Of a DNA stretch of 64,000 nt, positions 44,342-53,971 are shown piece by piece. The position numbers and the translations under genes are program-made. Where the stretch lies: assembly GCF_000717655.1 (NCBI RefSeq), contig NZ_JNZY01000002.1, forward strand, positions 248,001 to 312,000. Reading direction: 5' to 3'. How positions within the stretch are numbered: the first letter of the stretch is position 1; each line of letters opens with the position of its first letter. A model generated the notes under the pieces. That model was not told where the DNA came from. It did not search any database and saw only the letters and a program-made list of their open reading frames with translations. The stretch is from Streptomyces katrae. GTDB taxonomy: Bacteria > Actinomycetota > Actinomycetes > Streptomycetales > Streptomycetaceae.

Positions 44342-44698
44342 ATGTCCGTACAGGACGACAAGACCACTGTGAGCGACGGCATCCTCCTGTCCGACGCCGC
44401 CGCCGAGAAGGTCAGGACCCTGCTGGAGCAGGAAGGCCGCGATGACCTGGCGCTTCGCGTCGCCGTCCAGCCCGGCGGCTGCTCCGGCCTGCGCTACCAG
44501 CTCTTCTTCGACGAGCGCTCCCTCGACGGTGACGTCGTCAAGGACTTCGACGGCGTGAAGGTCGTCACGGACCGGATGAGCTCCCCGTACCTGCACGGGG
44601 CCTCGATCGACTTCGTCGACACCATCGAGAAGCAGGGCTTCACGATCGACAACCCCAACGCCACCGGCTCCTGCGCCTGCGGCGACTCGTTCAGCTAA
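44342..44698 (+). CDS. erpA: Iron-sulfur cluster insertion protein ErpA (A-type carrier)
   Basis: Carries Fe-S clusters to apo-proteins. The protein has 118 residues, with the A-type fold and three conserved cysteines: one in VQPGGCSGLRY (about residue 49) and two in SCACGDSF near the C-terminus. ATG 44342 has CGGGAG upstream; an ATG at 44336 is too close to the site. It is opposite nadA, a [4Fe-4S] enzyme, a common actinobacterial arrangement. Followed by a very strong terminator. Confidence 0.95.
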   Translation: MSVQDDKTTVSDGILLSDAAAEKVRTLLEQEGRDDLALRVAVQPGGCSGLRYQLFFDERSLDGDVVKDFDGVKVVTDRMSSPYLHGASIDFVDTIEKQGFTIDNPNATGSCACGDSFS

Positions 44699-44736
44699 GC
44701 CCGTCGTCCGGCTGAGCCCTGAGCGAGCCCGAACGA

Positions 44737-44776
44737 CGAAAGGCCCCCGGCACCTCTCGGTGCCGGGGGCCTTTCG
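44737..44776. terminator. Bidirectional terminator
   Basis: Perfect 18-bp stem (begins CGAAAGGCCCCCGG) with a TCTC loop; TTTC in the descending arm. Confidence 0.9.
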
Positions 44777-44784
44777 CGCAGGGG

Positions 44785-46242
44785 CTACTGCCGGGGGAGC
44801 GGCTTGCCCGAGGTCACGTCGACCACCTTGCGCTCACCGAGCGGCTGCTGGAGGGTCGTCGACACCGTCATGTCCTGGGCGACCATGATGCAGGCCCGGC
44901 CCGGCTCGTTCGGGGTGTCGGTGATCTTCACCATGACCGACCCGGCCTCCTCCCGCGCCTCCAGGGCGTAGGTGCTGCACACCCCGCCCCAGAAGTTCAC
45001 GGTCAGCTTCCGGTCGGCCTCCTTGTACGAGAACCCGGGCACGGTCCGGCCGCCCTTGGGGGCCGAAGGCGCGGTGGAGCCGTTCTCGGCGGCCGGCTGG
45101 ACCACCGTGCGCCCCGGCCCGCCGTTGCTGCCCGCCACCTCGAACAGCCAGGCCGGCACCAGGCCGCGCGCGCCGTCCACGGTCCCCGGGGCCAGCCCGA
45201 GCACGGCCCCCTTCACGGTCTCCGTCCGCGGCGGCTTCATCGGACGCGGCTCCGGGTTGCAGGGCAGCGTGTCCGAGGGCCCGACCGGGGTGTCCGGGGT
45301 CAGCGGGACCGAGGTCGCGCAGCCGCTCGGCCCCGGGTCCGTACCGCCCGTCCCGGCGGAGGACCGGTTCAGCCGGGCCAGCGCCTCGACGGCCCCGACC
45401 ACCGGCTGATCGGCGGCGCGTACGGGCGCCTTCAGCTCGCCGCTGCCCGCCACCACCTGGGAGTCCGCAGCCACGCTGACCTTCGTGGACCAGCCCTGAG
45501 TGGGCAGCCCGTCGATCACCGGGTCGGCGCTGACCACGCGGACGGCGCCCTGGACGAGCCGGGCGTCCAGCTTGGCCCCGCTCTGGCCTGCTGCCGCGAG
45601 CACCGGGGCGGCGGCGGCCTTGGCGGCCTCCTCGCTCACCGGTGCACCACCCGTGGCGGCCGCACCGCCCGCGCCGTCCGCCTCCTGGGCGCCCTGGGGG
45701 AGCGTGGCCGGGCCGCAGGTGTCCTTGCCGCGCTTGCAGTCGTCACCGGCGCCGCCCGTCCCCTGGAAGCGGGCGAAGTTCCAGGTGCCGGGCGCCTTGC
45801 GGTTCACCGTGAGCCGGGGTCCGGCGCCGTCCGCGGTCTCCCCGGCCTGCCAGACGTCGCCGGTCAGCCGCGGGGTGCCCGGGATGCCGAGGGCCGTAGC
45901 GAGCCGGGCCACCTCCTCCGAGGTGACCTCGCCGGTCGCGGCGAAGGCCGGCGCGGTCGCCGGAGCCTCGGGGAGGGCTGCGTCCGCCCGGTACGTCACC
46001 CCGCTGCCGTGCGGATCCGGCTCGCCCGGGGCGATGCCCGGCCCCGAGGGGCTCGGCGCGACGCGGGTCGCCGAGGCCGCGCTGTCACCCGTACGGCCGC
46101 CCGGCGTACCGTCGCCGGAGGCCGCCGCCGCCCAGTACGCCGTACCGCCGCCCGCGAGCAGGACGGCGGCCGCGATCGAGCCGATGGCCCAGGCCGGCCG
46201 CCGCCGAGTGCCGCGTGATGTGTCGGGTTGTTCGCTGGTCAC
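44785..46242 (-). CDS. Membrane-anchored protein with extracellular domain, function unknown
   Basis: A 485-residue protein: a short cytoplasmic N-terminus, one transmembrane helix (about 18-42, IGSIAAAVLLAGGGTAYW) and a long Ala/Gly/Pro-rich exported region containing several cysteines (DDCKRGKDTCG, GCATSV, GVCSTYAL). The architecture suits a sensor or wall-associated protein. I do not recognise a domain. GTG 46242 has AAGGAG upstream. It shares its direction with the 70-residue gene at 46325. Confidence 0.72.
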   Translation of the reverse strand: MTSEQPDTSRGTRRRPAWAIGSIAAAVLLAGGGTAYWAAAASGDGTPGGRTGDSAASATRVAPSPSGPGIAPGEPDPHGSGVTYRADAALPEAPATAPAFAATGEVTSEEVARLATALGIPGTPRLTGDVWQAGETADGAGPRLTVNRKAPGTWNFARFQGTGGAGDDCKRGKDTCGPATLPQGAQEADGAGGAAATGGAPVSEEAAKAAAAPVLAAAGQSGAKLDARLVQGAVRVVSADPVIDGLPTQGWSTKVSVAADSQVVAGSGELKAPVRAADQPVVGAVEALARLNRSSAGTGGTDPGPSGCATSVPLTPDTPVGPSDTLPCNPEPRPMKPPRTETVKGAVLGLAPGTVDGARGLVPAWLFEVAGSNGGPGRTVVQPAAENGSTAPSAPKGGRTVPGFSYKEADRKLTVNFWGGVCSTYALEAREEAGSVMVKITDTPNEPGRACIMVAQDMTVSTTLQQPLGERKVVDVTSGKPLPRQ

Positions 46243-46324
46243 CGCTTGCTCCTTCGCCTGTACCGCAGTGGCTGATGCGGCTGTGACGGAACAGACGGCG
46301 AACCGGTTCCCCGGCCGCCGGCGG

Positions 46325-46537
46325 CTACTCGCCGTACTCGGCCGTGGAGGCGATCAGGCGGGCCGAGGCCGGCGGGACCCTGATCCCGTGGATCTGGGAG
46401 GGCGCCACCCGGGTCGGCCGGGGGTGTGCCGGGACCGTCCAGTGCGGGGCCATCCTGGCGCAGTCGCCCAGCAGCCGCTCGAATTCCGGCTGCGTGTCGG
46501 CTGCGTTCTCGTACCCGAAACCATCGGTAGAGGTCAT
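46325..46537 (-). CDS. Small conserved protein, function unknown
   Basis: A 70-residue soluble protein (MTSTDGFGYENAAD...) with one Trp (HWTVPAHPRP) and Pro/Arg-rich middle. No motif is recognised. No strong ribosome-binding site is visible. It lies upstream of the membrane-anchored gene on the same strand and divergent from the sugar kinase. Confidence 0.62.
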   Translation of the reverse strand: MTSTDGFGYENAADTQPEFERLLGDCARMAPHWTVPAHPRPTRVAPSQIHGIRVPPASARLIASTAEYGE

Positions 46538-46577
46538 GGGGCACGGTAGGCACGGCGCAGCGGGTGAAGAAAGACCT

Positions 46578-46590
46578 ACTACGGGGTAGT
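46578..46590. promoter_or_regulatory. Palindrome in the divergent gap before the PfkB-type kinase
   Basis: ACTAC-ggg-GTAGT. A direct repeat GGTAGTTT occurs at 46585-46592 and 46621-46628. Possible operator or promoter elements. Confidence 0.35.
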
Positions 46591-46668
46591 TTCGTGCGGT
46601 CGGCCGCGGGGCAGCGACCGGGTAGTTTTGACTGTCCCCTCGCCGTCCCTCGCAGGAGCGTCCACGCC

Positions 46669-47646
46669 GTGCGCATCGCCATCACCGGCTCCATCGCCAC
46701 CGACCACCTCATGACCTTCCCCGGCCGCTTCGCCGACCAGCTCGTCGCGGACCAGCTGCACACGGTCTCCCTCTCCTTCCTCGTCGACAACCTCGACGTA
46801 CGGCGGGGCGGTGTCGGCCCGAACATCTGCTTCGGCATGGGCCAGCTCGGCATCCGCCCCATCCTGGTCGGCGCGGCCGGGTACGACTTCGACGAGTACC
46901 GCGCGTGGCTGGACCGGCACGGCGTCGACACCGCCTCCGTGCGGATCTCCGAGGTCCTGCACACCGCGCGCTTCGTGTGCACCACGGACGCCGACCACAA
47001 CCAGATCGGCTCCTTCTACACGGGCGCGATGAGCGAGGCCCGCCTGATCGAGCTGAAGGCGGTCGCGGACCGGGTGGGCGGGCTCGACCTCGTCCTCATC
47101 GGCGCCGACGACCCCGAGGCGATGCTGCGCCACACGGAGGAGTGCCGGACGCGGGGCATCCCGTTCGCGGCGGACTTCTCGCAGCAGATCGCCCGGATGG
47201 ACGGCGACAACATCCGCACCCTGATGGAGGGTGCGACGTACCTCTTCTCGAACGAGTACGAGAAGGGCCTCATCGAGTCGAAGTCCGGCTGGTCGGACGA
47301 GGAGATCCTCGCCAAGGTCGGCACCCGGGTGACGACGCTGGGCTCGCGGGGCGTGCGGATCGAGCGCGTCGGCGAGGAGCCGATCGTCGTCGGCTGCCCC
47401 GAGGAGACGGCGAAGATCGACCCGACGGGCGTCGGCGACGCGTTCCGCGCCGGGTTCCTGACCGGTCTGGGCTGGGGCGTGGGCCTGGAGCGGGCCGCGC
47501 AGGTCGGCTGCATGCTGGCCACGCTCGTGATCGAGACGCTGGGCACCCAGGAGTACACGCTGGCGCGGGCCCATTTCATGGAGCGCTTCACGAAGGCCTA
47601 CGGCGACGCCGCCGCCTCCGAGGTCCGAGCCCACCTGGCCGCCTAG
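46669..47646 (+). CDS. PfkB-family carbohydrate/nucleoside kinase
   Basis: A 325-residue kinase of the ribokinase fold, adenosine-kinase-like. It has GSIATDHLM near the start, RRGGVGPNICFGMGQLG (about 45-61), and the catalytic anion hole/base DPTGVGDAFRAGF (about 257-269, Asp acting as base). The substrate could be adenosine or a sugar. GTG 46669 follows AGGAG; the upstream extension is not family-like. A hairpin terminator follows. Confidence 0.9.
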   Translation: MRIAITGSIATDHLMTFPGRFADQLVADQLHTVSLSFLVDNLDVRRGGVGPNICFGMGQLGIRPILVGAAGYDFDEYRAWLDRHGVDTASVRISEVLHTARFVCTTDADHNQIGSFYTGAMSEARLIELKAVADRVGGLDLVLIGADDPEAMLRHTEECRTRGIPFAADFSQQIARMDGDNIRTLMEGATYLFSNEYEKGLIESKSGWSDEEILAKVGTRVTTLGSRGVRIERVGEEPIVVGCPEETAKIDPTGVGDAFRAGFLTGLGWGVGLERAAQVGCMLATLVIETLGTQEYTLARAHFMERFTKAYGDAAASEVRAHLAA

Positions 47647-47657
47647 CGACCGGCGCT

Positions 47658-47699
47658 CCGCCCCAGACCCCGCGCCCTGCGCCGGCGGGGCTGGGGCGG
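47658..47699. terminator. Hairpin between kinase and cysteine desulfurase genes
   Basis: CCGCCCCAG/CTGGGGCGG stem (9 bp), with further CCCCGC/GCGGGG pairing inside. Confidence 0.55.
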
Positions 47700-47717
47700 G
47701 GCCGGCGGGGCTGGATC

Positions 47718-49097
47718 TCAGACCTGCCGGCGGACCGTGTACGCCACCCCCACCGGGCGGGGGGCTTCGCCCAGGTACGTGTGGCCGCGCATCGTGCACC
47801 AGGCCGGGATGTCCAGACGGGCCACCTCGTCGTCCGACAGGACGGTCACGGTCCCGCCGACCGGGACCGTACCGATGACCCGGGCCAGCTCGATCACCGG
47901 CTGCGGGCAGCGCAGGCCCAGCGCGTCGACCTCCAGCGCGTCCGACACCGGCGCCACTGCCACCGGTTCGCCCACGCCGAGCGTGGCGCGCACCTCCGCC
48001 ACCACCCCGGGCAGGACCTCCAGGAAGCCGTTCACCTCCTCGGCCGTCGTCCCCGACGGCAGGGAGACCCGTACGTTCCCCTCCGACAGCACGCCCATCG
48101 CCTGCAGCACATGACTCGGGGTCAGCGTCGAGCTGGTGCAGGAGGAGCCGGACGAAACGGAGTAGCCCGCGCGGTCCAGCTCGTGCAGCAGGGTCTCGCC
48201 GTCGACGTACAGGCAGGAGAACGTGACCAGGTGCGGCAGCCGCCGTTCCGGGTCACCGACCACCTCCACGTCCGGCACCAGCCGCGCCACGCGCCGCCGG
48301 ATGCGGTCCACCAGGATCCGCAGCCGGGCCGCCTCCGCGTCGGCCTCCGCCCGTACCGCGCGCAGCGAGGCCGCCGCCGCCACGATCGCGGGCAGGTTGG
48401 CGAAACCGGGTGAGCGGCCCGACTCCCGTTCGTCCGCGGGGAATTGGGGCGAGAAGCGGACCCCCTTGCGGACCACCAGCAGTCCGACTCCCGGCGGACC
48501 GCCCCATTTGTGTGCGCTCGCGGTGAGCACCGACCAGCCGCCCTCGACCTGGCCCCAGCCCAGTGACTGCGCCGCGTCCACCAGCAGCGGCACCCCCGCC
48601 GCCGCGCAGACCTCGGCGACCTCCGCCACCGGCTGGGCCGTGCCCACCTCGTGGTTGGCCGACTGGAGGCAGGCCAGGGCCGTCGACGCGTCCAGTGCGG
48701 AGGCGTATCCGGCCGGGGAGACCGCCCCGGTGCGGTCCACGGGGACCTGCGTCACGGTCCCGCCGGCGGCCTCGTGGGCCTGCGCCGCATGGAGGACAGA
48801 ACTGTGTTCGACCGCTGATACGACCAGATGACCGCCGACGCGCCGGCGTCCGGCGAGGGCTCCGGCGACCCCCGTGTGAACCGCGTGGGTCCCCGAAGGA
48901 GTGAACACGAGCTCGTCGGGGCGACAGCCCACCGCCTCCGCCGCCGCCTCCCGCGCCGCGTCCAGCAGCAGCCGCGCGCGCCGGCCCTCCCGGTAGAGCC
49001 GGGCGGGGTCCGCCCAGCCCTCGTCCAGGGTGGCCTGCAACGCCTGCCGGGCCACGGGGTGCAGGGGGGCGGCGGACGCGGTGTCGAAGTACGGCAT
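47718..49097 (-). CDS. Cysteine desulfurase fused to TusA-type sulfurtransferase
   Basis: A 459-residue fusion. Residues 1-375 are a class-V PLP cysteine desulfurase: PLP Lys in SAHKWGG (about 190), active-loop Cys in SGSSCTSSTLTP (about 310). Residues ~385-459 form a TusA domain with CPQPVIEL (the acceptor Cys). The protein probably removes sulfur from cysteine and passes it on internally to a sulfur carrier role. ATG 49097. It is convergent with the kinase and upstream of the ctaC promoter region. Confidence 0.93.
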   Translation of the reverse strand: MPYFDTASAAPLHPVARQALQATLDEGWADPARLYREGRRARLLLDAAREAAAEAVGCRPDELVFTPSGTHAVHTGVAGALAGRRRVGGHLVVSAVEHSSVLHAAQAHEAAGGTVTQVPVDRTGAVSPAGYASALDASTALACLQSANHEVGTAQPVAEVAEVCAAAGVPLLVDAAQSLGWGQVEGGWSVLTASAHKWGGPPGVGLLVVRKGVRFSPQFPADERESGRSPGFANLPAIVAAAASLRAVRAEADAEAARLRILVDRIRRRVARLVPDVEVVGDPERRLPHLVTFSCLYVDGETLLHELDRAGYSVSSGSSCTSSTLTPSHVLQAMGVLSEGNVRVSLPSGTTAEEVNGFLEVLPGVVAEVRATLGVGEPVAVAPVSDALEVDALGLRCPQPVIELARVIGTVPVGGTVTVLSDDEVARLDIPAWCTMRGHTYLGEAPRPVGVAYTVRRQV

Positions 49098-49269
49098 CCC
49101 GCCACGCTAACCGGCGGCCGGGTCCGTTCGAGGTCAGGGGCCGTCAGATGGCCTCCGGAGGCCGCCATTCAGGGGGTGTTGGGCCGTCCCCCGTACGGCG
49201 GATCCATCCCTTCGGGGGCAGTAGCGGCGCGTTGGGCACCCTCCCCGCGCGACCCCAAATAGCGTCCAG

Positions 49270-49300
49270 TAGGGTTTGGTCCGCATAAACATCCAAACCC
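49270..49300 (+). promoter_or_regulatory. Inverted repeat and -10 element upstream of ctaC
   Basis: TAGGGT (49270-49275) may be the -10 box. GGGTTTGG (49272-49279) and CCAAACCC (49293-49300) form an 8-bp inverted repeat around 13 bases, overlapping it. The leader to ctaC would be about 100 bases. Confidence 0.4.
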
Positions 49301-49380
49301 CTGCCTGCGTCAGGGCCGGCGACCGACCCGAATACGGCCGCGGCCGGCCGCGCGGGCCGAGACTCTCGGGAAGGCGCTAC

Positions 49381-50355
49381 GTGAGTCCCTACGGCTCCGA
49401 CCGCTCGCCGCGGCGCCCGATGCGGCGGAAGCTGCTGCAGGCGCTGACTGCGGGCGCGGTCCTGGCGACCGCCACTGGTTGCTCGTACAACTGGCAAGAC
49501 TTCCCCCGGCTCGGAATGCCCTATCCGGTCACGGAGGAGGCGCCTCGCATCCTGTCCCTGTGGCAGGGGTCGTGGGCAGCCGCTCTCATCACGGGCATCC
49601 TGGTCTGGGGCCTGATCATCTGGAGCGTCATCTTCCACCGGCGCAGCCGGACGAAGGTGGAGGTCCCCCCGCAGACCCGGTACAACATGCCCATCGAGGC
49701 GCTGTACACCGTGGTCCCGCTCATCATCGTCTCGGTGCTCTTCTACTTCACCGCGCGTGACGAGTCGAAGCTGCTCGCGCTCACCCCGAAGCCTGCGCAC
49801 ACGATCAACGTGGTCGGCTTCCAGTGGAGCTGGGGCTTCAACTACATCGAGAACATCGACGGCGATGCGGTGACCCCGAAGGCGGGCGAGGTTCCCAAGG
49901 AGCTCGCCAACATTCCGGACCGCTTCACCAAGGAATTCCCCGCGGGCGCCGAAGGCGTCTACGAGAAGGGCGTTCCCGGCGACCGGAACCCGGACACGGG
50001 CAACCCGGGGCCGACCCTCTGGCTGCCCAAGGGCGAGAAGGTCCGCTTCATCCTGTCGTCGAACGACGTCATCCACTCCTTCTGGGTGGTCCCCTTCCTG
50101 TTCAAGCAGGACGTCATCCCGGGCCACACCAACGTCTTCGAGGTCACCCCGTCCCAGGAGGGCACCTTCGTGGGCAAGTGCGCCGAGCTCTGCGGCGTCG
50201 ACCACTCCCGGATGCTCTTCAACGTCAAGGTCGTCTCGCCCGAGGCCTACCGGGCGCACCTCAAGGAACTGGCCGAGAAGGGGCAGACCGGCTTCCTCCC
50301 GGCCGGCATCAAGCAGACTGACCCGGCCCGGAATGCGGAGACGAACAAACTGTGA
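49381..50355 (+). CDS. ctaC: Cytochrome c oxidase subunit II
   Basis: Receives electrons in the aa3-type terminal oxidase through the Cu-A centre. The protein has 324 residues. The signal sequence ends in a lipobox (ATATGC, Cys near 36), then two membrane helices and a cupredoxin domain carrying FQWSWGF and [12 protein letters not shown], the Cu-A ligand motif. GTG 49381 was chosen over the longer ORF since the basic pre-helix starts there. Overlaps ctaD by GTGA. Secure. Confidence 0.97.
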   Translation: MSPYGSDRSPRRPMRRKLLQALTAGAVLATATGCSYNWQDFPRLGMPYPVTEEAPRILSLWQGSWAAALITGILVWGLIIWSVIFHRRSRTKVEVPPQTRYNMPIEALYTVVPLIIVSVLFYFTARDESKLLALTPKPAHTINVVGFQWSWGFNYIENIDGDAVTPKAGEVPKELANIPDRFTKEFPAGAEGVYEKGVPGDRNPDTGNPGPTLWLPKGEKVRFILSSNDVIHSFWVVPFLFKQDVIPGHTNVFEVTPSQEGTFVGKCAELCGVDHSRMLFNVKVVSPEAYRAHLKELAEKGQTGFLPAGIKQTDPARNAETNKL

Positions 50356-52082
50356 GCATCCTCAACGAATCTCAGGGTGCCGCCGCCGACTCGTATGAAA
50401 ACGAGCTGCCGGTGCGGCGCAAGCAGCCGGGCAATGTCGTCGTGAAGTGGATGACCACTACCGACCACAAGACCATCGGCACGATGTACCTGGTCACGTC
50501 GTTCGTGTTCTTCCTCATCGGCGGCCTGCTGGCGCTCTTCATGCGCGCCGAGCTGGCCCGTCCGGGCACGCAGATCATGTCGAACGAGCAGTTCAACCAG
50601 GCGTTCACCATGCATGGCACGATCATGCTGCTGATGTTCGCCACCCCGCTCTTCGCGGGCTTCGCGAACTGGATCATGCCGCTGCAGATCGGCGCGCCCG
50701 ACGTGGCGTTCCCGCGGCTGAACATGTTCGCGTACTGGCTGTACCTCTTCGGCTCGACCATCGCGGTGGCCGGCTTCGTCACGCCGAACGGCGCCGCCGA
50801 CTTCGGCTGGTTCGCCTACTCCCCGCTGTCGGACGCGGTCCGCTCGCCGGGCATCGGCGCCGACATGTGGATCATGGGTCTGGCCTTCTCCGGCTTCGGC
50901 ACGATCCTCGGCTCGGTCAACTTCATCACCACGATCATCTGCATGCGCGCCCCCGGCATGACGATGTTCCGCATGCCGATCTTCACCTGGAACGTGCTGC
51001 TGACCGGTGTCCTGGTCCTGCTCGCCTTCCCGGTCCTGGCCGCCGCGCTGTTCGCGCTGGAGGCCGACCGCAAGTTCGGTGCGCACGTGTTCGACGCCTC
51101 CAACGGCGGCGCATTGCTCTGGCAACACCTCTTCTGGTTCTTCGGGCACCCAGAGGTGTACATCATCGCGCTGCCGTTCTTCGGAATCGTCTCCGAGATC
51201 ATCCCGGTCTTCTCCCGCAAGCCGATGTTCGGTTACATCGGTCTGATCGGTGCGACGATCGCGATCGCCGGCCTCTCGGTGACCGTGTGGGCCCACCACA
51301 TGTACGTCACCGGCGGCGTGCTCCTGCCGTTCTTCTCCTTCATGACCTTCCTGATCGCGGTCCCGACCGGTGTGAAGTTCTTCAACTGGATCGGCACCAT
51401 GTGGAAGGGCTCGCTGTCCTTCGAGACCCCGATGCTCTGGACGATCGGCTTCCTGGTCACCTTCACCTTCGGTGGTCTGACCGGCGTCATCCTGGCCTCG
51501 CCCCCGATGGACTTCCACGTCTCCGACTCGTACTTCGTCGTCGCGCACTTCCACTACGTCGTCTTCGGCACCGTGGTGTTCGCGATGTTCGCCGGCTTCC
51601 ACTTCTGGTGGCCGAAGTTCACGGGCAAGATGCTGGACGAGCGCCTCGGCAAGATCACCTTCTGGACGCTGTTCATCGGCTTCCACGGCACGTTCCTGGT
51701 GCAGCACTGGCTGGGTGCCGAGGGCATGCCGCGCCGTTACGCGGACTACCTCGCGGCCGACGGCTTCACCGCCCTGAACACGATCTCGACGATCAGCTCG
51801 TTCCTGCTGGGCATGTCGATGCTGCCGTTCATGTACAACGTCTGGAAGACGGCGAAGTACGGCAAGAAGATCGAGGTCGACGACCCGTGGGGCTACGGCC
51901 GTTCGCTCGAGTGGGCGACGTCCTGCCCGCCGCCGCGGCACAACTTCCTCACCCTGCCGCGGATCCGTTCCGAATCCCCGGCGTTCGACCTGCACCACCC
52001 TGAGATCGCGGCCCTCGACCACCTCGAGGACCACAGCGTCGCCGCCAAGGCCGTCACCGGTGGCAAGGAGGCCGGCAAGTGA
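50352..52082 (+). CDS. ctaD: Cytochrome c oxidase subunit I
   Basis: The catalytic heme-copper subunit: heme a, heme a3 and Cu-B, reducing O2 and pumping protons. The protein has 576 residues with twelve helices. [10 protein letters not shown] holds a heme a ligand, [14 protein letters not shown] the Cu-B His and cross-linked Tyr, HHMYVTG further Cu-B ligands, and HFHYVVFG the heme ligands near the end. GTG start at 50352 overlaps ctaC, ending with a GTGA overlap onto ctaF. Secure. Confidence 0.98.
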   Translation: MSILNESQGAAADSYENELPVRRKQPGNVVVKWMTTTDHKTIGTMYLVTSFVFFLIGGLLALFMRAELARPGTQIMSNEQFNQAFTMHGTIMLLMFATPLFAGFANWIMPLQIGAPDVAFPRLNMFAYWLYLFGSTIAVAGFVTPNGAADFGWFAYSPLSDAVRSPGIGADMWIMGLAFSGFGTILGSVNFITTIICMRAPGMTMFRMPIFTWNVLLTGVLVLLAFPVLAAALFALEADRKFGAHVFDASNGGALLWQHLFWFFGHPEVYIIALPFFGIVSEIIPVFSRKPMFGYIGLIGATIAIAGLSVTVWAHHMYVTGGVLLPFFSFMTFLIAVPTGVKFFNWIGTMWKGSLSFETPMLWTIGFLVTFTFGGLTGVILASPPMDFHVSDSYFVVAHFHYVVFGTVVFAMFAGFHFWWPKFTGKMLDERLGKITFWTLFIGFHGTFLVQHWLGAEGMPRRYADYLAADGFTALNTISTISSFLLGMSMLPFMYNVWKTAKYGKKIEVDDPWGYGRSLEWATSCPPPRHNFLTLPRIRSESPAFDLHHPEIAALDHLEDHSVAAKAVTGGKEAGK

Positions 52083-52477
52083 AGATCCAGGGCAAGATGT
52101 TCCTCTGGCTCTCCTTCTTCATCCTGATCATGGCCGTCGTGTACGGCGTGTGGTCGAAGGAGCCCGTCGGTACCACCGCGCTCTTCCTGGCCTTCGGCCT
52201 GAGCGTCATGATCGGCTACTACCTGGCCTTCACGGCCAAGCGCGTGGACGAGATGGCCCAGGACAACCTGGAGGCCGACGTCGCCGACGAGGCGGGCGAG
52301 CTGGGGTTCTTCTCCCCGCACAGCTGGCAGCCGCTCTCGCTGGGCATCGGCGGTGCGCTCGCCTTCATGGGCGTCATCTTCGGCTGGTGGCTCATGTACT
52401 TCTCGGCCCCGATCATCGTGATCGGCCTGTGGGGCTGGGTGTACGAGTACTACCGCGGTGAGAACCAGAACCAGTAG
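52079..52477 (+). CDS. ctaF: Cytochrome c oxidase subunit IV (actinobacterial type)
   Basis: A 132-residue membrane protein with about four helices, the small actinobacterial subunit IV. It begins with [13 protein letters not shown]. It has no redox centre and probably stabilises the oxidase. Coupled to ctaD by GTGA. A clear terminator follows. Confidence 0.93.
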   Translation: MKIQGKMFLWLSFFILIMAVVYGVWSKEPVGTTALFLAFGLSVMIGYYLAFTAKRVDEMAQDNLEADVADEAGELGFFSPHSWQPLSLGIGGALAFMGVIFGWWLMYFSAPIIVIGLWGWVYEYYRGENQNQ

Positions 52478-52501
52478 AACCGCAGCACCGAGACAAGACC
52501 T

Positions 52502-52538
52502 GGGGCCCGGACACCTCCAATGGAGGAGTCCGGGCCCC
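52502..52538 (+). terminator. ctaCDF terminator
   Basis: GGGGCCCGGAC/GTCCGGGCCCC stem continued by CCTCC/GGAGG after one A-A mismatch; AAT loop; TCGTTTG follows. Confidence 0.85.
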
Positions 52539-52572
52539 TCGTTTGCAGTCACCCCGCGCGCCGTAATGGTCA

Positions 52573-52578
52573 TACCTT
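52573..52578 (+). promoter_or_regulatory. -10 box (leaderless) of the L,D-transpeptidase gene
   Basis: TACCTT, six bases, then GTG 52585, with no Shine-Dalgarno. An ATG at 52594 is the alternative start. Confidence 0.45.
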
Positions 52579-52584
52579 CATAGC

Positions 52585-53841
52585 GTGGGCTCCATGAAGC
52601 ACTCACCGCGTCTTTGGACGGTTCTCAGCTGCTCCGTGCTGGTCGCGTCCCTGGGGGCCGGCGCCACCGCCTGCGGGCCCGGAGACAACCCGCTGTCAGC
52701 CCGCCCGTACGACGCGGGCGACAAGGTCGTCTTCAACCAGCCGCCCGGCGGCCGCCCCCTCGACCCCGAGAAGCCCCTGGAGATCACCGCCAAGGGCACC
52801 GGCGGCAGCCGGATCACCGACGTGTCCGCCGTGGACTCCCAGGGCCGCCGGCTCGCGGGCGAGCTGAGCGCCAAGGGCGACCGCTGGCACAGCACCGCCC
52901 CGATGGCCGCAGGCGCGGATTACACGGTCCTGGTGAACACCGAGGACGAGCGCGGGGCTCCAGGGCAGCGCAGGCTGACGTTCAAGACGACTCCGGCCAA
53001 GCAGGTCCTGAAGGTCGAATTCGGGCCGGACGAGGGCAAGTACGGCGTCGGACAGCCCATCACGGCCGAACTCAACGAGCCCATCGCGGACAAGGCCGCC
53101 CGCGCGATCGTGGAGCGGGGCCTGGTCGTCGACACGCCGCCGGGGGTCGAGGGCGCCTGGCACTGGGTGGACGACAAGCACCTGCACTTCCGCCCGAAGG
53201 AGTACTGGCCCGCCCACTCCACCGTCTCCGTACGGAGCAATCTGGAGGGCATCAAGATCTCCGACGAGTTCCACGGGGCCGCCACCAAGCCGCTGAACCT
53301 GGAGATCGGGGACCGGGTCGAGGTCATCACCGACGCGTCCTCGCACTACCTCACGTTCGAGCGCAACGGAGAAGTGATCAACACCATTCCGGTGACCACC
53401 GGAAAGCCCGGCTTCTCCACCCGCAACGGGGTCAAGGTGGTGCTCGGCAAGCAGTACTTCGTCCAGATGCGCGGCGACACCGTCGGCATCGGCGGCAGCG
53501 AGTACTACAACCTGCCGGTCTACTACGCGACCCGCGTCACCTGGAGTGGTGAATACGTGCACGCCGCGCCGTGGTCCGTGGGCTCGCAGGGCTACGAGAA
53601 CGTCAGCCACGGCTGCACCGGCATGAGCACGGGCAACGCCGCCTGGTTCTACGAGAACATCACCGAGGGCGACATCGTCCGGGTGATCAACAGCATCGGC
53701 GACGACATGGAGCCGTTCGGCAACGGCTTCGGCGACTGGAACCTGGACTGGAAGGAGTGGCGCGAGGGCAGCGCCCTCCTCAAGGGCACCCAGGAAGGGC
53801 GCAGCCCGATCGACCAGGCCCGCCTGCGACCCACTGTTTAG
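52585..53841 (+). CDS. L,D-transpeptidase with Ig-like domains
   Basis: Forms 3-3 cross-links in peptidoglycan outside the cell. The protein has 418 residues. It has a signal peptide ending near a cysteine (GATACG, possible lipoprotein), two Ig-like domains (about 50-150 and 150-250) and a YkuD catalytic domain (about 255-380) with HAAPWS and the active-site SHGCTGMS (catalytic Cys). This matches mycobacterial LdtMt2-type enzymes. Its last codons and stop lie inside the first unit of a tandem repeat (53830-54113). It sits between two halves of the respiratory gene set. Confidence 0.95.
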   Translation: MGSMKHSPRLWTVLSCSVLVASLGAGATACGPGDNPLSARPYDAGDKVVFNQPPGGRPLDPEKPLEITAKGTGGSRITDVSAVDSQGRRLAGELSAKGDRWHSTAPMAAGADYTVLVNTEDERGAPGQRRLTFKTTPAKQVLKVEFGPDEGKYGVGQPITAELNEPIADKAARAIVERGLVVDTPPGVEGAWHWVDDKHLHFRPKEYWPAHSTVSVRSNLEGIKISDEFHGAATKPLNLEIGDRVEVITDASSHYLTFERNGEVINTIPVTTGKPGFSTRNGVKVVLGKQYFVQMRGDTVGIGGSEYYNLPVYYATRVTWSGEYVHAAPWSVGSQGYENVSHGCTGMSTGNAAWFYENITEGDIVRVINSIGDDMEPFGNGFGDWNLDWKEWREGSALLKGTQEGRSPIDQARLRPTV

Positions 53842-53971
53842 GCCGGCTTCGCCTCCGGGGCCGCCTTGCCGGCTCCAGGGAGGGCGTGCGTCCTCGGAAT
53901 CCGCTCGTGCCTCACGCATTCCTCCGGGCGCTCGCCCTCCTTCGCCGACGCGGCCCCTTCGGCTCAGCCGG
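53830..53971 (+). repeat. Tandem structured repeat, unit 1
   Basis: 142-bp unit beginning CCCACTGTTTAGG, which includes the last codons and stop of the L,D-transpeptidase gene. The body is the reverse complement of the repeat at 22.7 kb. The tip hairpin GGAAT-c-CG/CG-c-ATTCC has one C-C mismatch. Confidence 0.8.
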
